From: Burkholderiales bacterium
GTDB taxonomy: Bacteria; Pseudomonadota; Gammaproteobacteria; Burkholderiales; SG8-41
Assembly: GCA_919902235.1 (NCBI GenBank)
Contig: CAKKQX010000173.1
Location: forward strand, 1 to 35,889
Direction of reading: 5' to 3'
DNA: 35,889 nt
Shown: positions 25,301 through 32,948 of the stretch, piece by piece
How positions within the stretch are numbered: position 1 is the first letter of the stretch
Layout of the letters: the number at the start of each line of letters is the position of its first letter
Notes under the pieces: generated by a model
Databases searched by the model: none
What the model was told of the DNA's origin: nothing
What the model saw: the letters and a program-made list of their open reading frames with translations, nothing else
Position numbers and translations under genes: made by a program

Positions 25301-26272
25301 GGCAATCCGTCCCGACAGCTGCTCCATGTCCAGTTCCGGCAAATCCTTGGCAAGCCGGGTCCTGACATTGGCGAGCCGCACGTCCGCAGTCAGCTCCCTG
25401 AGTTCATGCTGGCTGAAACCCAGCCACATTCGCAACGCGCCGGCACCGCGCGGAAACTCAACGGGGAAAGGCACCCAGGCGCGCCATGCGGCGATGTCGG
25501 CATAATCCAACTGGAGAAAAAGCTGGCCGTTCCAGTTCGACAGTGCCCTGATACTTTCCCCGCTCAGGTCGCCGCGGATATCAAGCGCACCGGCGTACTC
25601 CGGCGGTGGCACCGCATAAAGGCCGAAGCGATGGCGCACCCCGCGATTGACGATGTGCAGCTTGACGCTTTTCAGGTCGAGCGGCGGCGCAGCGCGCATT
25701 TCGTCCAGCCAGGAAATTGTGGCATCGCTGATGACGATCTCGCGCTGGCGCAACAGCCAGTCCACGACGCCTCCGCCATCCTGCGACTGGCCGGATATCT
25801 CGATGCCGGCTACCCACAGCGTGCCGCCCTTATCGCGTTTGACGTTGAGCATCGGCTGGTAAAGCGCGATCGAATGAAAACGCAAATCAAGGGTTAACAG
25901 CGACAGCCACGACAGGGTGTTGTCAACGCGCGCGAGCTGGAGCGCGGATTGGTTCGCCGCATCGAATACGGTAACGTTTTCCAGCATGAGCTGGGGCCGC
26001 ATGCCATCCCAGTTTGCGGAAATCTTGCCAATCGTGATGCGCTGCTTGGCGGTGCGGCTCACCGCCTGCGCGATGTCTTCGCGATATTGCTCGATATTGG
26101 GCAACACCCAGTAGCGCAGGGACAGCACCGCGGCGGCACAAATGAAAACGGCCCCCACAATGGCCCAAGTCAGAACGCGGTAGGTCCAGAGCGAACTGAT
26201 TTGCAGCCATTTAAGCTTGGCGGAAAATGGCACGTTTTGCCTGAGAAACGAAAAAATGCGATAGTCAAACAA
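22391..26272 (-). CDS. yhdP: YhdP-family AsmA-like envelope phospholipid transporter
   Basis: A protein of about 1293 residues, TIGR02099/YhdP family. One N-terminal TM helix (about 33-54, VLTWAIVGAVFICAAAVLSLRYW) anchors it in the inner membrane; the rest is a long periplasmic repeat-beta-groove (RBG) rod of the VPS13/AsmA type. Early conserved parts are SRTAKQRITIGKISANWDGMRPQL and LLTLDLRFHSIALYQP; the C-terminal part has RKGQFLRLRPGFGKLLGIMSLQSLPRRITLDFRDIFSDG and GAVNISRGIAVTNGF, the AsmA-like signature. YhdP with TamB and YdbH moves phospholipids to the outer membrane in E. coli. The start shown is TTG 26272; GTG 26233 is possible. Divergent from glnE with a 45-bp gap. Confidence 0.94.
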   Translation of the reverse strand: MFDYRIFSFLRQNVPFSAKLKWLQISSLWTYRVLTWAIVGAVFICAAAVLSLRYWVLPNIEQYREDIAQAVSRTAKQRITIGKISANWDGMRPQLMLENVTVFDAANQSALQLARVDNTLSWLSLLTLDLRFHSIALYQPMLNVKRDKGGTLWVAGIEISGQSQDGGGVVDWLLRQREIVISDATISWLDEMRAAPPLDLKSVKLHIVNRGVRHRFGLYAVPPPEYAGALDIRGDLSGESIRALSNWNGQLFLQLDYADIAAWRAWVPFPVEFPRGAGALRMWLGFSQHELRELTADVRLANVRTRLAKDLPELDMEQLSGRIAWKSSAAGFELSTVKLGLTAQGGLTLQPVDFVLRLSEGRDRKPARGELRANSLDLRPLTALADRLPLAVDLRKKMAELSPKGSLHDLAVRWSGDWQQPVQYSVRGRFQNLVMNRYGKIPGFSGVSGNIDGSEKAGSLYLNAGNATIDMPLVFRDPLEFEKLNAHIEWSRRGADSELIFNSMSFSNPHLAGSLSGSYRLLPDSKGIIDLNGGLTRADARHVGRYIPLAVGKSARDWVDRAFVSGQSNEVTLRLKGNLDDFPFSDNKGGVFQVSARIDGGVLDYAGGWPRIENISGDVSFRGKRLDIAVRKGSILGAQLGKVHAEIPDLNHTDELLLVTGEAEGPTSEFLAFIEKSPVSGMIDRFTEGIRVQGSGALALKLQLPLRALSKSSVSGTYQFINNTIVGDPDLPPFEQANGRLEFTESSVRLQNANGIFLGGPATISATTLRDSTVRINLEGRANIDNLRRAGGAAPWMLRLRGSTDWRGTFLLRKKLADLVVETDLRGIASDLPAPLAKAAGEAVPLRYERKYTGPQQEQIIISYGESISANLQRRVEGTRSVIRRGQIRFGGPAAEPERDGVMVSGSLRSLDLDRWLALAGQDNDGMRLEFSGVDLKVETLTANGRNFHDIAINGSAQDGIWRASLAGREMEGTATWQPQGRGKLTARFKKLVIPPAVAASAPGSAPTQNLADRTRELPALDVIADQFQLKDKQLGKLELNAVPVGQDWRIDKLHISNPESTFSGSGIWRAGLNQQRTQLSLRLETSDVGKLLTRLGYPDSVQGGNARLEGELAWAGAPQEFDYPTLAGTLAMQARKGQFLRLRPGFGKLLGIMSLQSLPRRITLDFRDIFSDGLVFDEIIGAVNISRGIAVTNGFHIQSPSARVLMSGEVDMAQETQNLRVRITPGLSDGLSIAGALLGGPVAGIAAFLAQKILKDPFDRIASYEYNVIGTWAEPQVSKIGQPDASVQGNPQ

Positions 26273-26317
26273 TGATTTAGCTATTTTAACTCAAGAACCT
26301 GCCGCAAACCCTCATAC

Positions 26318-29023
26318 ATGAAACCGAATAACGCCCGGACCGGCGTTGCGGCGGACCTGGCGCTGGATGCCGCCCGCCGCTACAGCCGTTACCTGAATCG
26401 TCTGCTTGAGGCCGATTCTGCGTTATTGTCCGACAGCAGAATCGGCCAGCCGTTCTCCTTTGATGAAATGCGGTCGCTGCTCGCCGCGCACCCGGCTGAC
26501 GACGATGCGGCGCTGGCTCGTTCGCTGCGCATCCTGCGCAAACGCGTGATGCTGCGATTGATCGCGCGCGACATCGGCGGATTGGCCGATCTGGACGAGG
26601 TCGTGACCACGGTGACAGCGCTGGCGGAAATCGCAATCACCAGCGCGCAATCCCGTCATGAGCTGTGGCTGGCGCAGCGCTATGGCCGGCCCATGGGCGG
26701 CGGCGGCGTGCAGCAGTTGCATGTCGTCGGCATGGGCAAACTTGGCGGCCAGGAGCTCAACGTATCATCTGACATCGATCTGATTTTCATCTACCCCGAA
26801 GATGGCGAAACTGACGGCGCACAGCAGTTGAGCAACCATGAATATTTCACCCACCTCGCGCGCCGCCTCATCGCCGCGCTAAACGAGATCACGGCCGACG
26901 GTTATGTGTTCCGGGTGGACATGCGGCTGCGGCCGTACGGCGATGGCGGTCCGCTGGTAATGAGCTTCGACATGCTGGAAAACTACTTTATCACCCAGGG
27001 CCGCGAGTGGGAACGCTACGCCTGGATCAAGGGCCGGCCGGTCAGCGGCGACCGCGGCGGCGAACTGCTGGAGCTGGCGCGCCCCTTCATCTACCGCCGT
27101 CATCTTGACTACAGCGCGTTTGCCTCGATGCGCGAGTTGCATCAGCAGATCCGGCGAGAAGTCGAACGCCGCGACATGCTCGACAATATCAAGCTCGGAC
27201 CCGGCGGCATCCGCGAAATTGAGTTCATTGTGCAGGTGTTCCAGCTGATCCGCGGCGGCCGCGATCCGGCGCTCAGGCAGCAGCCGACCCTCGCCGTGTT
27301 GCCACTGCTGGCCGAACGCAATCTGCTGCCGCAGGCCGCAGTCACCGAACTGCGCGAAGCCTATGTGTTTCTGCGCAATCTCGAGCATCGATTGCAGTAC
27401 CTCGACGATCAACAGACCCAATCCTTGCCGGCCGACGACGCCGATCGCGAACGCGTGGCACACAGCATGGGCTGCGCCAGTTACGCCGATATGCTGGCAG
27501 CACTTGGTCGCCATCGCGCAAGGGTTACGCATCATTTCGGGCAGATCTTTGCCGCCACTTCGCAGGATCAGCATGCACTCGCAGCGCTGTGGCAGGACCA
27601 TGCCGAGGGCACCGGCATGGAGTCGGGTATGGCGCGGCTGGCCGGGCTCGGATACAAGCGCGCAGCCGACCTGCAGAGCAGGCTGCAGGCCATGCGCACG
27701 AGCAGCCGTTACCGCGGGATGCCCGCGGCCAGCCAGCTGCGGCTCGACCGGCTGGTGCCACTCGCCATCGAAGCCGCCGCAAGCCACGCCGATCCGGATG
27801 CCACGCTGGAGCGGATTCTGCAGCTGTTCGAAAGCGTGAGCCGCCGCGAATCCTATCTGGCGATGCTCGAGGAATACCCGCAGGCGCTGGCGCGGCTCGC
27901 GGAACTGATGAGCGCAAGTCCCTGGGTCGCCCAATATCTCACCCAGCACCCGATTCTTCTCGATGAACTGCTCGATGCGCGCACGCTGTATGCGGCGCCC
28001 GACTGGCCGGCGCTGAGACAGCAGCTGCATGCGCATCTTGAAGACGCCGCCGGCGACGTCGAGAAGCAGATGGATATTCTGCGCCACTTCAAACACGCGC
28101 AAACCATGCGTCTGGTGGCGCAGGATCTCGCCGGCACATTGCCACTGGAGATTCTCAGCGACCATCTGTCGGACCTGGCCTGCCTGCTTCTCGAGGAGGT
28201 TCTGATAATCGCCTGGTCGGGCGTGCGCCAGCGGCACCGCGAGCGGCCGGCTTTCGCGATCATTGGTTACGGCAAACTGGGCGGCAAGGAGCTGGGTTAC
28301 GCATCCGACCTTGATCTCGTTTTCCTGTACGCGGATGACGCTCCCGAGGCGCCGGAAAACTACGCGCGTCTCGCTCAGCGCATCAACAACTGGCTCACCA
28401 GCGTCACCTCCGCCGGCGTTCTCTACGATACGGATCTGCGGCTGCGGCCGGACGGCGCCAGCGGTCTGCTGGTGAGTCCGCTGGACAGCTTCCGCGACTA
28501 CCAGAGCAAACAGGCATGGGTGTGGGAACACCAGGCGCTGACGCGCGCCCGCTTTGCCGCCGGAGATCCGGAAATCGGACGCAAGTTCGAAGCACTGCGC
28601 GTGATGATTCTGCAGCAGCAGCGCGGCCTTGATGTGCTGCGCCGGGAAGTGGTGGCAATGCGCCGTAAAATGCTCGATGCGCACCCCAACCCGAGCGGGC
28701 TGTTCGACCTCAAACACGATCGCGGCGGCATTATCGATGTCGAGTTCATCGTGCAGTATCTGGTGCTGGGCTACTCTTCCACCCATGCCGCGCTCACCGC
28801 CAACATCGGCAACCTGGCGCTGCTCAAGCTTGCCGCAAGCCTGGGACTGATCGGATCCGCCGCGGCGCAGTCGGCGCACGACGCTTATCGCCGTTTCCGC
28901 CAGATGCAACACAGCCTGCGCCTGCACGGTGAGCGCTACGCGCGCGTCGCGCCCGGCATTGTGGAAGACGCCGCGGGCGCGGTTCGTGCGCTGTGGGATG
29001 CGGAGTTTGCCGGCGACGCCTGA
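26318..29023 (+). CDS. glnE: Bifunctional glutamine synthetase adenylyltransferase/deadenylylase
   Basis: A 901-residue enzyme that adds and removes AMP on glutamine synthetase in response to glutamine and PII. The N-terminal deadenylylase domain has GMGKLGGQELNVSSDIDLIF, with metal-binding D152 and D154, and FRVDMRLRPYGDGG. The C-terminal adenylylase domain has IGYGKLGGKELGYASDLDLVF, with D664 and D666, and DTDLRLRPDGASG. Length is in the family range. Start ATG 26318 gives the normal helical N-terminus. It faces yhdP across a 45-bp gap that must hold both promoters. The amino-acid theme continues with ilvE downstream after 141 bp. Confidence 0.97.
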   Translation: MKPNNARTGVAADLALDAARRYSRYLNRLLEADSALLSDSRIGQPFSFDEMRSLLAAHPADDDAALARSLRILRKRVMLRLIARDIGGLADLDEVVTTVTALAEIAITSAQSRHELWLAQRYGRPMGGGGVQQLHVVGMGKLGGQELNVSSDIDLIFIYPEDGETDGAQQLSNHEYFTHLARRLIAALNEITADGYVFRVDMRLRPYGDGGPLVMSFDMLENYFITQGREWERYAWIKGRPVSGDRGGELLELARPFIYRRHLDYSAFASMRELHQQIRREVERRDMLDNIKLGPGGIREIEFIVQVFQLIRGGRDPALRQQPTLAVLPLLAERNLLPQAAVTELREAYVFLRNLEHRLQYLDDQQTQSLPADDADRERVAHSMGCASYADMLAALGRHRARVTHHFGQIFAATSQDQHALAALWQDHAEGTGMESGMARLAGLGYKRAADLQSRLQAMRTSSRYRGMPAASQLRLDRLVPLAIEAAASHADPDATLERILQLFESVSRRESYLAMLEEYPQALARLAELMSASPWVAQYLTQHPILLDELLDARTLYAAPDWPALRQQLHAHLEDAAGDVEKQMDILRHFKHAQTMRLVAQDLAGTLPLEILSDHLSDLACLLLEEVLIIAWSGVRQRHRERPAFAIIGYGKLGGKELGYASDLDLVFLYADDAPEAPENYARLAQRINNWLTSVTSAGVLYDTDLRLRPDGASGLLVSPLDSFRDYQSKQAWVWEHQALTRARFAAGDPEIGRKFEALRVMILQQQRGLDVLRREVVAMRRKMLDAHPNPSGLFDLKHDRGGIIDVEFIVQYLVLGYSSTHAALTANIGNLALLKLAASLGLIGSAAAQSAHDAYRRFRQMQHSLRLHGERYARVAPGIVEDAAGAVRALWDAEFAGDA

Positions 29024-29126
29024 CGCCTGGCGCCGCAAAACGGCAGCCGCAGGCGCCTGGCCCCGCAGCCGCCACGCCGCGTCCGCTCAGCGGCCCGAAC
29101 CTTTCAGCAACACGCGCCAAATACGC

Positions 29127-29132
29127 TAGAAT
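29127..29132 (+). promoter_or_regulatory. Candidate -10 box (TAGAAT) of ilvE
   Basis: TAGAAT lies 32 bp before ATG 29165, after the glnE stop and about 100 bp of GC-rich sequence without a convincing gene. The -35 region (TCAGCA at 17 bp) is weak. A GGAG at 29151-29154 is the ribosome-binding site. Confidence 0.4.
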
Positions 29133-29164
29133 GCCTGCTTTGTCGTTTGACGGAGCATATTAGA

Positions 29165-30091
29165 ATGTCAATGGCCGACCGTGACGGGTACATCTGGCAG
29201 GATGGCAAGCTGGTGCCCTGGCGCAATGCTACAACCCACGTTCTCACCCACTCCCTGCATTACGGACTTGCGGTATTCGAGGGCCTGCGCGCCTACAAGA
29301 CAGCGAATGGCGCGGCGATCTTCCGCCTCAAGGAGCACACCGACAGGCTGTTCAATTCTGCGCATATCTACATGATGAAAATCCCTTACAGCAGGGAAGT
29401 TCTCATGGAAGCGCAGAAAGAGGTGGTGCGCGCCAACAAACTCGAATCCTGCTACGTCAGGCCCATCGCTTTCTACGGTTCGGAGAAAATGGGCGTATCG
29501 CCGAAAGGCGCCAGCGTGCACGTGGCGATCGCGGCCTGGCCGTGGGGCGCGTACCTGGGTACGGAAGCGCTCGAAAACGGCATTCGGGTGAAAACCTCTT
29601 CGCACGCGCGGCACCATGTCAACGTATCCATGTGCCGCGCCAAATACTCCGGCACTTATGCCAACTCCATCCTCGCCAATCTGGAGGCTACCGAGCACGG
29701 TTACGATGAAGGGCTGCTGCTCGATGTCGACGGTTTCGTTGCCGAAGGTTCAGGCGAGAACCTGTTCATGGTAAAAAACGGAAAAATCTATGAACCTGAA
29801 CTCACCAGCGCGCTTATCGGCATCACCAGGGATTCGATCATCACTTTGGCGCAGGAAATGGGTTATACCGTTGCTCCAAAGCGCATCACCCGGGACGACC
29901 TCTACATTGCCGATGAGGCATTTTTCACCGGCACCGCCGCCGAAGTCACGCCGATTCGCGAACTTGATGGACGCGTCATCGGCGAAGGCGGGCGCGGACC
30001 GATTACGGCCAGGCTGCAAAAAGCGTTCTTCGACTGCGTGGCCGGCAAGTCCAGACAGCACGACGACTGGCTGGCGCCGGTAGCGGGCTGA
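29165..30091 (+). CDS. ilvE: Branched-chain amino acid aminotransferase
   Basis: A 308-residue class IV PLP aminotransferase, last step of Leu, Ile and Val synthesis. Motifs: THSLHYGLAVFEGLRAY (about 29-45), CRAKYSGTYANSILANLEA with PLP-binding K160, and EGLLLDVDGFVAEGSGENLF (about 183-202), then FFTGTAAEVTPIRELDG. These fit the IlvE type rather than D-alanine transaminase or aminodeoxychorismate lyase. ATG 29165 (MSMADRDGYIWQDGKLVPW) has GGAG 10 bp ahead; the upstream in-frame TTG (29147) would lie over that ribosome-binding site. The zinc-finger gene follows 6 bp after the stop. Confidence 0.97.
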   Translation: MSMADRDGYIWQDGKLVPWRNATTHVLTHSLHYGLAVFEGLRAYKTANGAAIFRLKEHTDRLFNSAHIYMMKIPYSREVLMEAQKEVVRANKLESCYVRPIAFYGSEKMGVSPKGASVHVAIAAWPWGAYLGTEALENGIRVKTSSHARHHVNVSMCRAKYSGTYANSILANLEATEHGYDEGLLLDVDGFVAEGSGENLFMVKNGKIYEPELTSALIGITRDSIITLAQEMGYTVAPKRITRDDLYIADEAFFTGTAAEVTPIRELDGRVIGEGGRGPITARLQKAFFDCVAGKSRQHDDWLAPVAG

Positions 30092-30097
30092 CCCATC

Positions 30098-30298
30098 ATG
30101 GCGGAACAGACTGCAAACAAGCAGCGGCGGATCGAGATCGCAACGGACGATCTGCCGCTGCATTGCCCGATGCCGTCCATGCTGCTGTGGAATGCGCACC
30201 CGCGCGTGTTCCTGCCCATTGAGCAGACCGGCGAAGCGCTATGCCCTTACTGCGGCACCCAATACATCCTGAAAGGCGGGGCGAAAGCCTCACATTAA
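30098..30298 (+). CDS. Small zinc-finger protein (zf-CHCC type)
   Basis: A 66-residue protein with a single CHCC zinc site: Cys in LHCPMP (about residue 23), His in NAHPRVFLPI (about 34), and Cys pair in CPYCGTQY (about 49 and 52). The fold is related to the NDUFS6/complex I 13-kDa subunit finger. Function in bacteria is not established. It starts 6 bp after ilvE and precedes waaF, an arrangement I recall from other betaproteobacteria. No signal peptide or membrane segment. Confidence 0.9.
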   Translation: MAEQTANKQRRIEIATDDLPLHCPMPSMLLWNAHPRVFLPIEQTGEALCPYCGTQYILKGGAKASH

Positions 30299-30337
30299 GG
30301 AGGCGGAAGCAAAACCCTGTTGCCGTTTCCCGATGCA

Positions 30338-30365
30338 TTCATCCTTCACCGTTCATTCTTCATTT
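30338..30365. repeat. Heptamer direct repeat upstream of waaF
   Basis: Four consecutive 7-bp units: TTCATCC, TTCACCG, TTCATTC, TTCATTT. The complement reads GRTGAAN, close in form to the GGTGAGC / GGTAAGC units elsewhere in the window. They end 18 bp before the waaF GTG. No opposite arm is clear. Confidence 0.6.
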
Positions 30366-30383
30366 TCCTAGGATCTTCGCGCC

Positions 30384-31406
30384 GTGCGCAGCATTCTGGT
30401 GGTGGGTCCCTCCTGGATCGGCGACACTGTCCTCGCCCAACCACTGCTCAAGCTGCTGTGCGCACGTCACGCCGGTCTGGCGATCGACGTGCTTGCGCCG
30501 CCATGGACGCTGCCGTTGCTGCAGCGCATGCCCGAGGTGCGGCGCGCCATCCCCAGCCCCTTCGGCCATGGCGAACTGAAATTGGGCGCGCGCCGCCGGC
30601 TGGGCATCGAATTGCGCGCGGCAGGCTACGATCAGGCCATCGTGCTGCCAAATTCCTTCAAATCGGCACTGGTGCCGTTCTTCGCCGGAATCCCGCTGCG
30701 CTCCGGGTATGTCGGCGAAATGCGTTGGGGGTTGATCAACGACGCGCGGCGCCTGGACAAACAGGCTTTACCCCTGATGGTAGAGCGTTTTGCCGCACTG
30801 GCCGCCCCCCCGGGCGAGGCGCCCGGGCTTCCTTTGCCGCCCGCCCGGTTGCTGGTGGCGCAAGACAAGCGGCTGGCAACCCTGCGCAAGCTGGCGCTTG
30901 AACCGCAGGTGCCGGCCGTCGCGCTTTGCCCCGGTGCCGAATACGGACCGGCCAAACGCTGGCCCGCAGAATACTTTGCCGAACTCGCGCGGCGCTTCAA
31001 GTCGCACGGCTGCAGTGTCTGGATAGTCGGATCCGGCAAGGAAGCGGCCCTCGGCGCGGAAGTTGAAGCGCTGAGCGGTGGATCCTGTACCAACCTGTGC
31101 GGCAAAACCTCGCTTGACGAAGCTGTCGATGTGCTCGCCTCGGTGCGCCTGGCGGTGAGCAACGATTCCGGCCTGATGCACGTTGCCGCCGCGCTCGGCA
31201 CGCCGCTCGTCGCGCTCTACGGTTCGAGCAGTCCCGGATTCACGCCGCCGCTGTCGGACGACGCCAGAATCCTGAAGCTGGACCTGCCATGCAGCCCGTG
31301 TTTCAAACGCCAATGTCCCCTCGGGCATTTTAACTGCATGAGGCAGCTCACTCCCGACAGAGTCTCGGCTGCGATTGAATTTGATAGAATTTGCCGGCCC
31401 GTTTGA
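30384..31406 (+). CDS. waaF: Lipopolysaccharide heptosyltransferase II
   Basis: A 340-residue GT-B glycosyltransferase (family GT9) that adds the second L-glycero-D-manno-heptose to the LPS inner core at the cytosolic face of the inner membrane. The N-lobe starts ILVVGPSWIGDTVLAQPLLKLL, with the conserved Asp (residue 14), then IVLPNSFKSALVPFFAGIPLRSGY. The C-lobe has ALCPGAEYGPAKRWPAEYFAELA and VSNDSGLMHVAAALGTPLVALYGSSSP, the donor-binding motif. Near the end is PCSPCFKRQCPLGHFNCM, typical for WaaF. Start is GTG 30384, fixed by the MRSILVVGPSW family start. It confirms a Gram-negative with a heptose core. Confidence 0.96.
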   Translation: MRSILVVGPSWIGDTVLAQPLLKLLCARHAGLAIDVLAPPWTLPLLQRMPEVRRAIPSPFGHGELKLGARRRLGIELRAAGYDQAIVLPNSFKSALVPFFAGIPLRSGYVGEMRWGLINDARRLDKQALPLMVERFAALAAPPGEAPGLPLPPARLLVAQDKRLATLRKLALEPQVPAVALCPGAEYGPAKRWPAEYFAELARRFKSHGCSVWIVGSGKEAALGAEVEALSGGSCTNLCGKTSLDEAVDVLASVRLAVSNDSGLMHVAAALGTPLVALYGSSSPGFTPPLSDDARILKLDLPCSPCFKRQCPLGHFNCMRQLTPDRVSAAIEFDRICRPV

Positions 31407-31438
31407 TCAACATTCCCGAAAATCCGCCAGAGCCTGCC

Positions 31439-31876
31439 GTGAAGAAGACGCTGTTTCCGACCCCCCAGGATGCCGAGGCCGCTTTTTACGAGGCACTCAC
31501 CAAGGGCGATCTCGACGCGATGATGGCGGTGTGGGCTGACGACGACGAAATCTACTGTGTCCACCCTCATGGGGCCCGCATCAGCGGCATGGCGCAAGTA
31601 CGCGAGTCATGGCGGCAGATTTTCAACAGCGGGCAGACACTGCGCTTTCAGCTCCGCGAACAGCAGTATTTGCACGGCATGATGCTGTCCGTGCACAGCG
31701 TCTACGAACATGTCTCGGTGCTGGGCGAGACGAGAACGCGCAATCCGGTGATCGCCACCAATATCTACCTGCGCACCGAACGCGGCTGGCGCATGGTTGC
31801 GCACCACGCATCGCCCGCGCCTGTTGTAGCTGTAGCCGAAGCCGAGCCGCGGCACTCCGCCAAGACCCTGCACTGA
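31439..31876 (+). CDS. NTF2-like/SnoaL-type small protein
   Basis: A 145-residue protein with the NTF2-like cone fold. QDAEAAFYEALTKGDLDAMMAVWADDDEIYCVHPHGARISG (about 8-50) is the family's N-terminal helix pair and strand, and NPVIATNIYLRTERGWRMVAHHASPAP (about 101-127) is the closing beta sheet. No signal peptide. Catalytic or binding role is unknown; family members are isomerases, dehydratases or simple binding proteins. The start is uncertain: GTG 31439 (MKKTLFPTPQDAE) fits the family, while TTG 31391 would overlap waaF. A TAGAAT at 31384-31389 could be its -10 box. I recall this gene after waaF in related genomes, so it probably belongs with waaF rather than with the cluster that follows. 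Confidence 0.82.
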   Translation: MKKTLFPTPQDAEAAFYEALTKGDLDAMMAVWADDDEIYCVHPHGARISGMAQVRESWRQIFNSGQTLRFQLREQQYLHGMMLSVHSVYEHVSVLGETRTRNPVIATNIYLRTERGWRMVAHHASPAPVVAVAEAEPRHSAKTLH

Positions 31877-31911
31877 ACCGGCCGCATGACCACGATACGG
31901 ACTTTCTGCCA

Positions 31912-31938
31912 TTGTGGTCCGCTTTCCTGCTTTATAAT
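31912..31938 (+). promoter_or_regulatory. Candidate promoter of the ComA-like gene cluster
   Basis: TTGTGG (31912-31917) and a perfect TATAAT (31933-31938) are separated by 15 bp, slightly short. This lies in the 197-bp gap before the ComA-like gene and gives a leader of about 130 nt, in which no clear hairpin or riboswitch was recognised. Confidence 0.45.
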
Positions 31939-32073
31939 CGGGTGGACTTATTGCAAGCGGGCACACCACAGGCATTGTTGCGCAGCTCATCCCGATTCAC
32001 TGCGGCGACTTTCATTTTTCACACGACCACCCGGCACCCCGGCAATGCCGACGTGCCCCTTACGAAAGATCAA

Positions 32074-32901
32074 ATGACCCCGCAGACAGAAACTCATTCC
32101 GGATTCCAGCTGCCTCCGCGCGGCGCCAAGCCGCGGCGCCGCGGCATTACTTCCATGATCGATTTCGGCCCCGACGGCTTCGGCTGGACCGGAGGCGCGC
32201 GCGGCATCAGTGATCTGCTCGACGTCGCCGCGGACTACATCGACTACGCCAAGATTTACGCCATGAACGCGCTGTTGATCCCGGAAGCAACGGTCAGGCA
32301 CACTACCCGCCTGTACCTGGATGCCGGTGTCGTGCCTTTCGCCGGCGGCATCCTGTTCGAATATGCCTGGATGCGCAACCAGCTTGCCGACATGATCAGT
32401 CTTCTCAAACGCCTGGGCATTCCGGGCATAGAGATTTCGGAAAATTACGTCACGCTCGACGAAAACGAACGCCACCGGGCAATCGAGCAGCTGCAAAAAG
32501 CGGATTTGCGCGTGGTCTATGAGTTCGGCCGCAAGAATCCCGACCAACCGATGAGTCTTGCCTGCCTCGGTGAAATCGTGAGCGCAGTCGCGCAACACGG
32601 CATTCGCCATGTCACCGTCGAACAGTGCGAGATCGATCTGCTCGCCCGCGACACGCCCGACGCGCTGCTGTCGCTTGCCGCGCAGCCGTGGTTCGACCAC
32701 GTGGTCATCGAAGTGGACCCGTACCGCTTTCCCGAGCAGCACGTGAACATCCTGCGCGACTTCGGTCCGGAGGTGAACCTCGCCAATGTCACGCCCGGAC
32801 AGATTCTGCGCCTCGAGGGTTTTCGCCGCGGCATAGGCAGGGCGGTCAATTACTCCCTGCTGTCCGGCGATGCTTCGCGTCCCGCGGGCATAAGCAGGTA
32901 A
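32074..32901 (+). CDS. ComA-family (phosphosulfolactate synthase-like) TIM-barrel protein
   Basis: A 275-residue member of the phosphosulfolactate synthase family, which in archaea and Bacillus (YitD) condenses sulfite with phosphoenolpyruvate. Family pattern: RRRGITSMIDFG (21-32), DYIDYAKIYAM (54-64), PFAGGILFEYA (88-98), GIEISENYVTL (118-128), YEFGRKNPD (149-157), VTVEQCEID (180-188) and EVNLANVTPGQILRLEGFRRGIG (233-255). Compared with archaeal ComA as I remember it, Lys of the DKG motif is Phe31, KFGWG is KIYAM, and the EGRESG phosphate loop is EQCEID. The fold is therefore clear but the substrate is probably different. ATG 32074 has GAAAG 8 bp ahead; longer in-frame starts have no family similarity. 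First gene of the final cluster. Confidence 0.82.
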   Translation: MTPQTETHSGFQLPPRGAKPRRRGITSMIDFGPDGFGWTGGARGISDLLDVAADYIDYAKIYAMNALLIPEATVRHTTRLYLDAGVVPFAGGILFEYAWMRNQLADMISLLKRLGIPGIEISENYVTLDENERHRAIEQLQKADLRVVYEFGRKNPDQPMSLACLGEIVSAVAQHGIRHVTVEQCEIDLLARDTPDALLSLAAQPWFDHVVIEVDPYRFPEQHVNILRDFGPEVNLANVTPGQILRLEGFRRGIGRAVNYSLLSGDASRPAGISR

Positions 32902-32948
32902 TTCATTCAGCCACAAAGATTAATGTTAATTTTACGAAGAGGACAGCA

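Noticed and set aside
26879-29038. A 719-codon open frame on the minus strand across glnE
   Set aside because: It lies wholly antisense to a fully recognisable glnE; long antisense frames are expected in GC-rich genes, and the translation has no domain.
31609-32073. Longer N-terminus for the ComA-like protein
   Set aside because: It would overlap most of the NTF2-like gene in another frame and shows no ComA similarity; ATG 32074 has its own ribosome-binding site.
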